A DNA stretch of 64,000 bases from Diaporthe sp. PMI_573 (Eukaryota; Ascomycota; Sordariomycetes; Diaporthales; Diaporthaceae). The notes under the pieces were generated by a model that made no database searches, was not told the DNA's origin, and was given only the letters and a program-made list of their open reading frames with translations. Positions 32,801-42,623 of the stretch are shown in pieces. Numbering within the stretch: the first letter of the stretch is position 1; every line of letters starts with the position of its first letter. The position numbers and the translations under genes were made by a program. The DNA is taken from assembly GCA_021399435.1 (NCBI GenBank), contig JAJTUP010000040.1:558001-622000 (forward strand), written 5' to 3'.

Positions 32801-33664
32801 GGATTCAACCCGTCCCAGCTAAGCTCGCTGGCGGACGAATGCCCACCATTGCTCCGCGAGATGTACCAGGAGGAAGCCCAAATTGCTATCGCCGAGGCCC
32901 AGATGGCAGCCAAAATGCAATACGACCATAAACACCGGCGAAAACAGTTCCATCCGGGGGACTGGGTGTACATATCCTTAGGCAAAGGGTATAACCTACC
33001 AGGGCACCCTCCGCGAAAATTCTCCCAGTTGGGCGTACTAGCATACAAACTGCGGCTCCCACCACACATCAACGCTCACGACGTGGTTTCCGTGACGCAG
33101 TTGTCACCAGCACAGCCTCCAGCCTCGGACCCATACCACCGAGACCCCCCTTTTGGGGAGGCCGTGGAAGTAGAGGACGACCAGGGCGAAGGACTAGAGG
33201 CATTCAAACACTACGAAGTCGAGCGGATCATCCAGAGACGGGACCGCAAGGTTGGGAGAGGTGCTACCACGGTCGAGTACCTCATCAAGTGGGCGGACCA
33301 CCCAAACCAGTACAACGTCTGGATGCCCGCTAAGCACATGCGGGCCGCGGAGCTGATTCAGGACTTCGAGGCACGGAGGGCACAAATGGCAGCCCTCCGT
33401 CAGCGTGCCCACGGCCTCGAAGCAAGGGAGCCACCATTGCCCAAGCCAGGCGAAGTCATCACCCCCCGAGGACCGCGTAAGGTCCTCGACCGTGTCGACC
33501 AGGACGCGTCGCCGGCCAACCGGCCGGCGACAGCAAACAAAAGGGGACCACGGCAGGGACAAGGCCAAGGTGCCCAAGGGACCATGTCAGACGGCCATGC
33601 TGCCGTCGACCCGTCGCTCAGTCGAAACGCACGGGCCAATCGTAGGGCGGCAAGGCGCGTGTAA
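29806..33664 (+). pseudogene. Gypsy Pol: RT, RNase H, integrase, chromodomain; one frameshift in integrase
   Basis: Expressed by -1 slippage from gag. Reverse transcriptase: WVNTATPFGSPIF, RIVVDLRALNKVT, LSVVDASLFFYQF, and FIDDMIVFS at 30892. RNase H: LFIQLDASKEVGFS to HIPGTTNIIADALSRLP. Integrase: zinc-binding HHFGVDRVY…CPVC (32130-32235), first catalytic Asp in ISIDFVTSLPD. At about 32527 one extra base shifts the frame: it ends at 32544 as KANHLG, whereas the +1 register reads KRIISDRDRKF, carrying the second Asp. The sense frame continues to 33664 through HPQTDGQSEVKNR (catalytic Glu) and a chromodomain (HYEVERIIQRRDRKVG…EYLIKWADHPNQYNVWMPAKHM), which targets integration to modified chromatin. 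If the extra base is real, integrase is dead; elsewhere the protein looks intact. Confidence 0.9.
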
Positions 33665-33986
33665 ACAATTCACCGTCAACACACGGTGAATTCACACGCG
33701 ACCCAAGCAACCACCCACCGCCTTCCTCACCGTCTTGTCGTGAATTCACAGCGCATTCCCATACCATTCACGAACACTGCTCACCATCTGCTCCGCCTGT
33801 CTGTACCACGCTGCCCGCCCTGTACCATCACGGCTTGCCCGCCCGTCCAAACCTCACGCCCGTCAGCGGCGACGAACCATCCTCGCATAAGCCGCAACAA
33901 GTTGCCGACCAGCCCGCGTTGCCACGGCCCTCCCGCCATTCGGTCTGAACCATACCCACGACACTCCCACGTCCAGAGACCCCGGC

Positions 33987-34574
33987 GTGGACCAGCCTCG
34001 TCGAAGCCGCACCGACGAGTATCGTCGCCTGGTGGCCGAGCCGTGCAAGGCCGGCAAACTCTCCCTCCAAGGGTACCGTTGGGCTGCGTACTTGTACGGC
34101 GGAGAAACAGGTGTGTCGCTTCGAACGTACACCACGACCGGCCGATACGACAGCCTGTTGGCTCGCCGAACCGGCGGCTGCGCGGCGTTCCGACAATCTC
34201 TCCACGACGAAGGCTACAACGGCCTGCCTGACCGCGATGTTGAGTGCAACATCTACGTACCTCGCGACATTCTGCCCGACTTCCCCATTGGCCGAGCCAT
34301 CCCCGAGTACCTGGCGCAGGAATACATCCACCAGTACCCAATCCCGCGATGGGTCGACCGCAACAGCCCGCTGTACCGCGGCTGGAAGCTTTGGCGCCCA
34401 CCCATGGAAGGGCGAGCAAACAGTCGCGGAGCTCCCACTAACCAGCGAAGCAGACCAGGCGTACATGCCAACCACCTCCTGCCCCCGAATACTATCACCC
34501 AAGCCTATACCTACACCATCAACACAATAGGTTTCACTCTGGTTTCGCTGCCTTTTCAGGACATTACTGCGTGA
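33987..34574 (+). CDS. Extra ORF downstream of pol in the gypsy element
   Basis: 195 codons between the chromodomain stop and the 3' LTR. ATG 33987 begins MDQPRRSRTDEYRRLVAE. The product has no signal peptide or transmembrane segment, so it is not an obvious envelope. It is basic and rich in Arg, Tyr and Trp, with a more protein-like middle (GYRWAAYLYGGETGVSLRT, GLPDRDVECNIYVPRDILP, EYIHQYPIPRWVDRNSPLYR). A long minus-strand frame (34502-33828) overlaps but is Gly/Ala/Val-rich and looks like a shadow. Most fungal chromoviruses lack such an ORF. No family is recognised, and GC-rich composition alone could keep a frame open. Confidence 0.45.
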   Translation: MDQPRRSRTDEYRRLVAEPCKAGKLSLQGYRWAAYLYGGETGVSLRTYTTTGRYDSLLARRTGGCAAFRQSLHDEGYNGLPDRDVECNIYVPRDILPDFPIGRAIPEYLAQEYIHQYPIPRWVDRNSPLYRGWKLWRPPMEGRANSRGAPTNQRSRPGVHANHLLPPNTITQAYTYTINTIGFTLVSLPFQDITA

Positions 34575-34756
34575 ATTCCTTGTGAATTCATCTACCCCCT
34601 TTTTTTTTCATCACATACTCTGGATGAACTTAGCTAGGGGTCAACGAGAAGGGGCTTCGCCCGACGTGGCTACATGAACCCCTCGGAGTTCATCCGCCCG
34701 TTGGTTGCATATACCGGATGGACTTGGGTGGAGCCAAGTCATTTTGAGCGAGGAAT

Positions 34757-34938
34757 TGATGCACCCCACGGTGCATCACTGGTGAATTTCCCGTGAATTC
34801 ACCGTGAATCCATTCGTTCACGGTGAATTCACGGTGTATTCACTGTTAATTCACCGTGTATTTATATAGTTAGGGAATCCTCCGTGAATTCTCTGTGAAT
34901 TCAGGAGGGCATCGTTTTACAATATTATTTTCCCATCA
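34757..34938 (+). repeat. 3' LTR of the gypsy element
   Basis: Same 182 bp as the 5' LTR. It is preceded by purine-rich GAGCGAGGAA (34746-34755), a weak polypurine tract, and followed directly by a pogo terminus. Confidence 0.95.
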
Positions 34939-34958
34939 CTGGGTGGTGAACCACGTTA
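34939..34958. repeat. Isolated pogo terminus at the gypsy right edge
   Basis: CTGGGTGGTGAACCACGTTA is one iteron plus the terminal AACCACGTTA of the pogo family, as at 19653-19672. No matching half-element exists left of the 5' LTR. Confidence 0.7.
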
Positions 34959-36288
34959 GACTTATAGTTCTTCAAGCACGCTTAAAACATACCACGAATT
35001 AATTGCTATGAGTTGTCATGGCACCTCACCCATTTCCTGCGGTTGCATTGACTGTGGTGCCATTGTCGGCGTCGGTATGGCAGAACTTTATGACTAGCAG
35101 TATCACGTTCTGGCTCCTAAGAACTAGACAGCAAATGGTGAGTTGAATGACCTTTTCTGTTAATTATTGGAATTTTCGGTGATATTTGTGATCCTTTACT
35201 AAGCAGAAATCTTCAAGATGATCCAACCTCGTGTACTGTTAATTATGGAAGCAAGCAGTCGCAGATAGCCTTTTCTTTCATCCTTCTGACATAATCGAAA
35301 CTGAGCTGTTGCCCAAGGACATTCAAGAACCACTCCGTCTTAAGCTAGGACCTAAATCTGTCGAGATCAGCCTCAACACGCCTTGCAACCCCAACGCGTC
35401 AAGACGGAGGACTTGGTCAACTTGTGTCGACATCCTTTGGGAAGCATGAAGGCCTGGAATTCGCGGTGGACCGATGATTTCCGGCATGCACAATGTGCAG
35501 ACAATGCGGCCCCGCGGCCGTAAGGCCCGCGGCATTTCTCGGTCTCGCATAGTGTACATCAAAGTATAAATAGCGGGTCTGCCCCTTTCAAAAATCTTCC
35601 GCTTTACAAATACCAGGCTTCCTGGTATTGCGCTGGTGATCATCCGCCAAGCCTAGCGGTAACTTTATTTGGCCAGCGTTGCTCGGTCGGATGAACATTC
35701 TGCATCGAGTTACGTTACCATCCAATTAGCTTCTTAGATAGGGTTTAGCTAATAGGCCTGTGTGTGCAATGTGCTCATGCTGTTTGACTGTGTATGACCT
35801 CATTGCTTGCGACGGACATAACTCTACGGTAGGTCCAGAGATATCAGGACTGCGTCAGGGAGAGTCAAGGATAGCAAATCTGGTTGAAGAAAAACCGGCG
35901 CAAAGTTTTTCCTTTAAGAGACCTGACATTCTTTGGGTGATAAAACGTCGATGGCCAGCACCGATGTGTCGATTCATGAGCAGCGGGTTGTTACCCTTCG
36001 GTTCCAAAGATCATTAATCAGCGTTTCAAAAACCCTCATGTCGTGATAAACTTTCAGCAACGCTTCGGACCCGTGTCTTGCGCCGATTCCGTTTGATTTG
36101 ACCCACTCATACGGCGACTTTCGACTGTTCACCGTGGTTGAAGTTGTGGGCCATGTCTAGAGCTACTTAAGACAGATTAAAGCACGTTAGGCTATCGCCA
36201 CTCATCAGAACAAACATCTCCAAGCTGAGCCTTACTGCAATTTACTTTTACCCTGCCGCACATCAAATTACCAAAAGTACCCTCCACG
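34959..36288. other. No gene recognised
   Basis: AT-rich and GC-rich patches. One short frame near 35790 reads DLIACDGHNSTV, loosely like a flavoprotein DG motif, but has no surrounding family features. The promoter of the SDR gene presumably lies at the right end. Confidence 0.45.
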
Positions 36289-37144
36289 ATGACCAGAACC
36301 GACAACACCAAAGTCACGGGCTTGCCCCTGCTGGGAAAGAATGCAATCGTTACGGGGGCTGCTCGGGGAATAGGCGCAGCAGTAGCATATAAACTAGCAT
36401 CAGATGGTGCTAATGTAAGTTCAGTTGAAGCGCCTTGCTCAGCTTCAAGTAATTCTGACATGGTATTAGGTATTCCTCGGCTATACATCTGATTCAAGCG
36501 CCCCGAAAGTCGCAGAGGTCATCAAAAGGATCCAGGCTCTACCACACCATCCACAGGCCCACGCCGTGAAGGCAAATCTGGGAGAACTCGACGGCCCGGA
36601 GAAGTTCGTGGACCAGTTGAAGACCATCGCCTCTGGCGAGCCGAAGATTGACATTCTGGTCAACAATGCCGGGATGGGAGGCGTCAAGCCCCTCGCCGAG
36701 GTTACTCCCGAGTACTACGATGAAATCTTTAACGTTAACGTCAGGGGCGTTCTGTTTCTCACAAAGGCTATTCAGCCTTTCCTCCAACCCAAAGGCCGCA
36801 TCATCAACCTGTCTTCCGTAGCGGCGCGCAACGGCCGAGCGGGCGGCAACGTCTACGCGGCATCCAAGGCGGCGCTCGAGGGCCTGACGCGGAGCATAGC
36901 TGCTGAGCTTGGATTCAATGGGACTACAGTCAACGCCGTGTCGCCGGGCCCAGTTCCTTCTGACATGCTGGACGCACACATGACCAAGGAATTTCTGGAC
37001 GCTGTCGTGGCGCAGACGCCACTCGAGAATCGAATCGCCACCGAGGAAGAAATCCCGAACATTGTGGCTTGGTTGGCTTCGCCGGCGGCGAGCTGGGTTA
37101 CGGGCCAATGTATTAACGCCAGCGGAGGCCTTCAGATGACGTGA
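36289..37144 (+). CDS. Classical short-chain dehydrogenase/reductase (SDR)
   Basis: Exons 36289-36414 and 36470-37144 with a 55-nt intron (GTAAGT…TTAG). The join …ASDGAN/VFLGYTSDSS… keeps the second beta strand. The 266-residue protein has the cofactor motif TGAARGIG (22-29), NNAG in ILVNNAGMGG, the catalytic triad Ser158 (INLSSVAA), Tyr171 and Lys175 (VYAASKAALEG), and the PG motif (AVSPGPVPSDM). FabG/versicolorin-reductase-like cytosolic NADP(H) oxidoreductase. No obvious biosynthetic partners nearby, no lesions. Confidence 0.92.
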
Positions 37145-37837
37145 ATATATTGTCAAGAGGTCAGGGGAAGATGCTGGGCAAAGATTGCTTGAGTGCAGAT
37201 CAGGATCTGAACATTCCGTGCTATGTTACGATTGATACCTAACTACATTGTGATTCCAGTGCGTCTAGCCACCCATCTTATAACCTGACCTGCCCATCCC
37301 TCATGGATCTCGATGCACGCTGGCCTGAGCGAGGCTCAGCCCTGACTTGGGCGCCATATGGGCCTGAGCGGTGCTGCGGTGCCTTTCGCCGATACTACGG
37401 TGCCCTTCACCGGGCCTCCGACGGGCCCGAAGTGCTGCCTTCCAACATATATTAGGCGACAGAGAGTACATAGACCGCATATAAATGACCTAAGACTCCT
37501 AAAGGGCCGTGATGCATGTCCTATTTTCTTGTTACCGTGACGGCTCTTCACAGGGATTAGGTATATCCAGTGACTTGCTATACATCCTATCGCCTACCCA
37601 TCGACATGCGCTGTCCCCCTGTTATCATTCCCTTGACTTTTTCTGTTTTCCGATGTGCAGAATAAGTCAATATATCGACCACATCGTTGGCCGATACAAT
37701 GAGCCCGGCGAGAGGATAATTAGTATAAAGTTTTGGCAATATGATGGTAGTATCTGGGCTCTTGAGCCCTTGCCGCCCATCCGGCTGAGCGTCGAAGTCG
37801 TAGCTCGGAATTGATTTCTTCCTTGACAAGACCATCC
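37145..37837. other. No gene recognised
   Basis: Between the SDR and the convergent minus-strand gene. A GC-rich patch (37310-37440) with repeated GGTGC(C/G) triplets, otherwise featureless. Confidence 0.45.
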
Positions 37838-38610
37838 TCATGTGTTCCTGCTCGCATGGTCGGCGTTTAATTGCTGAGGCTTCTCATGAACCGCCAGTTC
37901 TAATAGGTTCGGCGAGGCATCCATCTCATGTACCGGTTGAGGCAGCTGTACAGGCTCTGCGTGTAGCTCAGGCTTGAATCCTGTCATATATGCATTATCC
38001 ACCTGATCGCCCTCAAGGGCTGCATATATCAGGCTAGTTGCGTCGCCGGTGACTGCGGCGGATGAGGCTGCAGCTGCTACCGATATCGCAAGCTCGCTGA
38101 ACACTGCGGGTGGAATGTATGAGGATACTAGGGACTGGACTGAGGTGTGGAAGGAATATGCAGGTATTGTTGGTGTAATATTGATTTTCCTGTACACGAC
38201 TGTGTTTTCCGGGATCGTTGCGCCGGAGATTTCTAAGTTGGATGCTGTTATCGACTCGTACGTTTCATATGAAGTCAACCATGATGTAGTTATTGTAGTG
38301 ACTGGTTGTGTTGTAGTGGCTGAGTTGGCTTTGCAAAAATTCAAGTACTGGGCAAATGCGTTGTCGACGTATTGCCGCCCATCTCCATCTCGATTTTGGT
38401 CGATGCAAATATTGCATTGCTCGACGTAAACAGCGAACGCACTCCCAGGGTCGCATAACGAGGGCACCTTTCCTTGCGACTGTGCTTCGAGATTGGCATT
38501 ATCTAATTGCGAATCAGTGGATCTTTACTATCTTGACCTTCAACTTTCGTGAAGCACTCACTGCAAATCTCAAAGCAAACCGCCGGCGAGAGTGGGTGCG
38601 GTCGTATCAG
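37838..38610 (-). CDS. Cysteine-rich surface-type protein, C-terminal exons
   Basis: The minus-strand exon 38502-37838 encodes LCDPGSAFAVYVEQCNICIDQNRD then DNAFAQYLNFC, a Thr/Ser-rich stretch (TTQPVTTITTSWLTS), and a Pro/Glu tail ending HASRNT. A 59-nt GT-AG intron (38503-38561) connects to an upstream exon reading …PAVCFEIC. The pattern C..C…LC…F…C..CI….Y…LNYC recurs in fungal extracellular proteins with a Ser/Thr stalk and a short cytosolic tail. The expected membrane helix is weak here, and the signal-peptide exon was not found, so the gene may be damaged. The function is unknown. Confidence 0.45.
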
Positions 38611-38649
38611 GACCTCGTATGTTATTCTCTGAGTCTTGCATGATAGTCT

Positions 38650-39701
38650 TTGATGGTTTAATTTCATCAGAACCGCTCAATGAGACCAAACTTGACCTTA
38701 TGACCAGGTTCAGCCGAGAAAACAAAAATGGGAAGTCATGCGCTTTTTGAGCAGGCCAGCGATGACCCCACAGCCTGGGAGGTTCTGAACGTTGGAGCCT
38801 TACTTGAATTCTCTTTTGGCCAAGCTAACAGTTCGCAGGGTTTCACCGCAGGCCAGTGTGGCTAATTTTGGCCTATCTGGATGGCTTTGCCACAAACTGA
38901 ATGGTTGGTATATGCAACTTAGGGTGACTCAGCACGTAGATGAACTTGATTATTGGTGGCCTCCTCCTTTACTGGGCTTTCTGATCTGGGCTTTCCTGAG
39001 GTGCTCCCCAATTCAGTCTGAATTTGCAGCTAAGCGCTGTGGCCTGCAGCTGCAATATGCAAAATGCAGTAAGCAATTAGTGGCATCCATGACAGCAGAC
39101 TCCCTGGGGAATGATAATGCTCGCTCCCATGAAATTGGTACAGAAAGGCAGCTCAATGAGATAGTCGACGATGAAGCAATGGCGGCGGTGCTTCACACCG
39201 TCCGGGTGCTCAAGCCCCACGGGCTGTATAACCACGATAAGCATATAATTAGCTTGCAGCCAACCTGAATCCCATCTGGACACTGCTTATACATGTCTTC
39301 TTTCTGAGCTGACGTAGTGCGAGACGGCTTTTTGTGGATATCCCGCATACAAGTTTTGGGTTCATCTGGGCCACGAGGCGAGCTTCAGGCCAAATATGAA
39401 TACATGTGAGGACAAAACACATGTCACGAAGTGATGTGTATCGGCTAGTGGAATCGAGTTGATTGAAGAATCGCTTCGAGCAGCGTGGGGCGCTCGGGAG
39501 CACTATTTATATGTGGGCCTGTGACAACACAACATTGAGCCCTAATTTGCACAGAATGAGGACTCGAAGAGTAGAACGCCGCAGTAGCTGATGGATAATT
39601 AATGCCTCCAGATCCGTTTTCCATTCGAAGCTCTTCCGAAATTCATCTGGCAGAGCAAGTGCGTTATGCCCACGATCCAGTAGCTCACACTCTTCTCAAG
39701 A
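38650..39701. other. No gene recognised
   Basis: A plus-strand frame (38792-39268) is open for 158 codons, but its composition is not convincingly coding and I recognise no domain. The rest contains the 3' flank of the GNAT gene. Confidence 0.4.
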
Positions 39702-40490
39702 TCACTGGCGAGGCGGCCGCAACATACTCGTGATGTTGCCATGGGGCGTCTCGACTTTCCCCACAACTTCAAACCCAAACCTAGAGTACAGCAGCACGCC
39801 CTCTGGTGCAGCAAGGATATATGTACAGCGACCTGTGACCTTATCCGTCTCATCACAAACCCGCTGTAATAACATCGATCCGATGCCACGCCTTTGGAAG
39901 TCCGGATGAATGGCCATGAATGTTAGGCGACATATGTTGTCGCGTCCCTTGAGTATTCGCATTCGCTCTCTCCTGAGCTTGCTAGAGAGGGCGATCCAGG
40001 CGTCGACGTCGAGTGTCTCTAGCAATTTGTTTCCTCCATGCTTCTTGGCCATGTCGTTGGTGTTGGGAGGCTTCCCTTCATTCTGCTCTTGCTGCTCCTC
40101 CTGTTGTTCTTGGTGTTGTTGCTGCTTTTGTAACTCGGCCGAGCCCTCTGCGTTTTTGTCTGTTGCCAGTGTTTGCGCCGGGCGACTGAGCTCCTGGTCG
40201 ATGACCTCCCACGCGCAGAAGCCAACTGGCATCAGATTTTGGGCACTGTGCCCACCATCATGTTGGCACACCTTTAGGTAGACCTCATCCCCGGGTTCCC
40301 ACAGCGGCTGCTCCATCCCGTCTATGTACCACTGCGCCATCTCCTCCCGCTCCTCGGGCGACATGGTGCTGTAGGTGGGGAACGTGGTTCGGAAGAGCGG
40401 GCCATTCAACATGGGCGAGACATCGACACCGCGCGCGATTGCCTCTGCGTCGGAAAGGGCAACTGTGAGGACGCTGTACAGTATAGCCAT
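39702..40490 (-). CDS. GNAT-family N-acetyltransferase
   Basis: ATG 40490 is preferred over an upstream in-frame TTG. 262 residues starting MAILYSVLTVALSDAEAIARG. The N-terminal strand and helix fit fungal GNAT proteins (…MLNGPLFRTTFP…). The acetyl-CoA loop appears as LTFMAIHPDFQRRGIGSMLLQRVCDE (motif A, QRRGIG), then YILAAPEGVLLYSRFGFEVVG. A Gln/Glu-rich insertion (residues about 127-145) and a basic linker separate the two halves, usual in this fungal subgroup. It transfers acetyl from acetyl-CoA to an unknown amine. No lesions; it looks expressed as a single exon. Confidence 0.85.
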   Translation of the reverse strand: MAILYSVLTVALSDAEAIARGVDVSPMLNGPLFRTTFPTYSTMSPEEREEMAQWYIDGMEQPLWEPGDEVYLKVCQHDGGHSAQNLMPVGFCAWEVIDQELSRPAQTLATDKNAEGSAELQKQQQHQEQQEEQQEQNEGKPPNTNDMAKKHGGNKLLETLDVDAWIALSSKLRRERMRILKGRDNICRLTFMAIHPDFQRRGIGSMLLQRVCDETDKVTGRCTYILAAPEGVLLYSRFGFEVVGKVETPHGNITSMLRPPRQ

Positions 40491-41505
40491 TTCTGGGAGG
40501 GATGATCTGGGCAACTATTTATCAACCAACAACCAAGGTGTACCTTGGTAGGCAGATGCTGTTGTGGCGACAGTAAAAAGAGAGTATTAATGGCTAAGAG
40601 CTCCTGGCGCTAAATCCAGAAGTAGTGTTTCCAGCATAGTGCAAAATGGCACATGTCTGACGGGGCAAAACAATGTCAAATTCAAAGGCGTAGAATGAGA
40701 CGCGCAATGGACGATCGTCTCGGTCTTGCTGCCCCGATGACGACCAGAGCCAAAGCCTTCGAGGATGCAAGGAAGACGCAGGCATCCATCCTAAAGGAAT
40801 GCGCGGAGGCAAGGAGCCGCGTCCGTACGTGCTTTCGGAGCCCATCGGCAAGGGAAGCTTTCGGCATCCATTGCAACTGAATTGTTGTCCTACATACCCT
40901 GGCTTTTCATGCTGGTCCATTTCTGCCTGTTGGTTCGTAGTCGTCTCAGATCAGGCGGCGTCGTCTGGTCCAGCTCGAGCTCTTGTATCGGCTCAGCTGG
41001 CGGCGCGCTTCTGCCGGCATCATCACATCTGAGGTCCTTTTTGGCTCGGATGTCTTAGGGCCAGCACCAGTGGGAGCCACCCAAAGTCTTGTTGGGAAGA
41101 GCCCTGAAGATTGCGGGAATGCTGCCCTTCTCGATGCTGTTGTTGCAGCTGTGGAACCAGCGTCCTATGTATATATACTATGCGCAACACCTGAATCCTG
41201 TGCCAGGCGCGGGGAGATCGATGTACCGATGGTCTTTTTGGCCCATGGGCCATGGGCCGCGGTGTGCGTGCCCCAAATCTCACAAGTGAGAAATTTTCTT
41301 CCGCAGGCTCCTGCAGGGGAGTAAGCGGGGTAGAGACACCGAGGCAGACGTTAATCAGGTTAGTGCCGTTTACCTGCACGTGACCTCAATTCACTTCGTG
41401 TCTTCCACAGACGAAAGGAGTCAATCGCCACACTCGCCCGACACTTATGCTTCACAGACTCCCAACACAAGCTTTCTACCATTGCTACATCCTTGTTCCG
41501 CTTTA
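40491..41505. other. No gene recognised
   Basis: Several short overlapping frames, none supported. Presumptive promoters of the GNAT gene (left) and the coiled-coil gene (right). Confidence 0.45.
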
Positions 41506-42623
41506 ATGGATCGCAATTTGGAATCTCCGTCAGCCAGGCCATCTGCTGCGGACCCAACGAATGATGTACTAGACCCGCAGAACTCGTGGTTCGAGCAGTT
41601 GAAGGAACAGCACACAGCCGATCGCAGGCGCCTGGACAACGAGTACGAAGCTAGGAAGGCGGAACTCGATGCACAGCTGCGCCACGAGGAAGACCATTTT
41701 GTTTTGGACTTGGATCAAACCGCCCGGATGGTGCGCGAGGCTTTTGTGACGGTCCAACAGTCCTTCAGTTTAGCAGTCGCGAAACAAGTAGACCTTCACC
41801 TGAAAAAGAACGAACTACATCGCGAATATGAAAGGACAAAAACAAAGGCGGAAGCGAATCTGCTTAACAAGGTCCAAGAATTGATTACCGGTTCGGCCGC
41901 TGAGCAAAATAGAACCCTTGGCTCCGCGCTTGAGGAGACGGTATCGACCTCATCTACCATCGCGGTAAGCATACGAGTGGATAGTTCATAACATCAATTC
42001 TGACCAACGACAATAAACAGGTCACTACTATGGACCAATCCGTGTCACCAGCCAGATGGAATCGGACGCCTCGACCACACTACTTCAATGCGACCCGGTC
42101 TATCGAGGCCATACCTCCCGGCGCAGACGTTCATGCGCCCACGCCTCAAACACTTCTGCTTACACCTTCCCGACCAGCAACGACGCCACAAGCTTCCCCT
42201 CTCCAAACGTCAATGTCCGGAGAACTCCCGCCCCAGGATCCGACCCCCTTAGCACACATGCATAAGAGGGATTATATCACGTCAGCGCCGCCCAAACCTG
42301 CGTTGCAAGGAAAGCCGTCAAACACAAATCCTGAACCATCATGCTCTGCTCGACCTCCGCGTCCACAGTCGATACCTGATGAACCTATGGGCAATTCACG
42401 ACAACGAACGCCTGCTTCGGCAACTCGATCTCGCTATAACGTAAAAAGGAGGACTGTTGAGTTACCAGCTGAAAGCATCATGGCTGTGCCGAAACGCCGA
42501 CGCATGGAAGGATCAGTTGCAGCAGCGCAGCAGACCTCGGCGGCGGAAAATTCAGCTGAACAGCAACAGCGCACGTCTTTACGACCAGATCTAGCCCAGG
42601 AAAAGCAACACATCGCGTCGTGA
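41506..42623 (+). CDS. Coiled-coil, probably nuclear protein of unknown function
   Basis: Exons 41506-41964 and 42021-42623 with a 56-nt intron (GTAAGC…AACAG) whose removal keeps the frame (…STIA/VTTMDQ…). 353 residues. Residues about 25-130 form a long charged helix (FEQLKEQHTADRRRLDNEYE, ARKAELDAQLRHEED) with heptad-like spacing. The second exon is disordered and Pro/Ser/Gln-rich with basic clusters (VKRRTVEL, VPKRRRMEG) that look like nuclear localisation signals. ATG 41506 is chosen because upstream in-frame sequence lacks an ATG. No domain family is recognised. Intact splice sites and frame suggest a living gene. Confidence 0.6.

Larger units (their letters stand above)
26047..34938 (+). 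mobile_element. Full-length Ty3/gypsy chromovirus, 8,892 bp
   Basis: 182-bp LTRs at 26047-26228 and 34757-34938 (TGATGCACC…TTTTCCCATCA) show no difference on reading. Between them lie, in order, a primer-binding site, gag-protease, a -1 frameshift site with hairpin, reverse transcriptase, RNase H, integrase and chromodomain, an extra ORF, and a purine-rich GAGCGAGGAA before the 3' LTR. A protease-RT-RH-IN order with an integrase-linked chromodomain defines chromoviruses. LTR identity implies very recent insertion. The 5-bp flanks (GAAGG left, CTGGG right) do not match, so no target duplication is visible. The only coding lesion I see is in integrase near 32527. Confidence 0.95.

Noticed and set aside
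33828..34502. 224-codon minus-strand frame in the gypsy 3' region
   Set aside because: Gly/Ala/Val-rich with no structure, antisense to the better plus-strand ORF; GC-rich DNA keeps it open.
35760..36017. Flavoprotein-like DLIACDGHNSTV
   Set aside because: A single short motif with no Rossmann start or GD motif around it; chance is likely.
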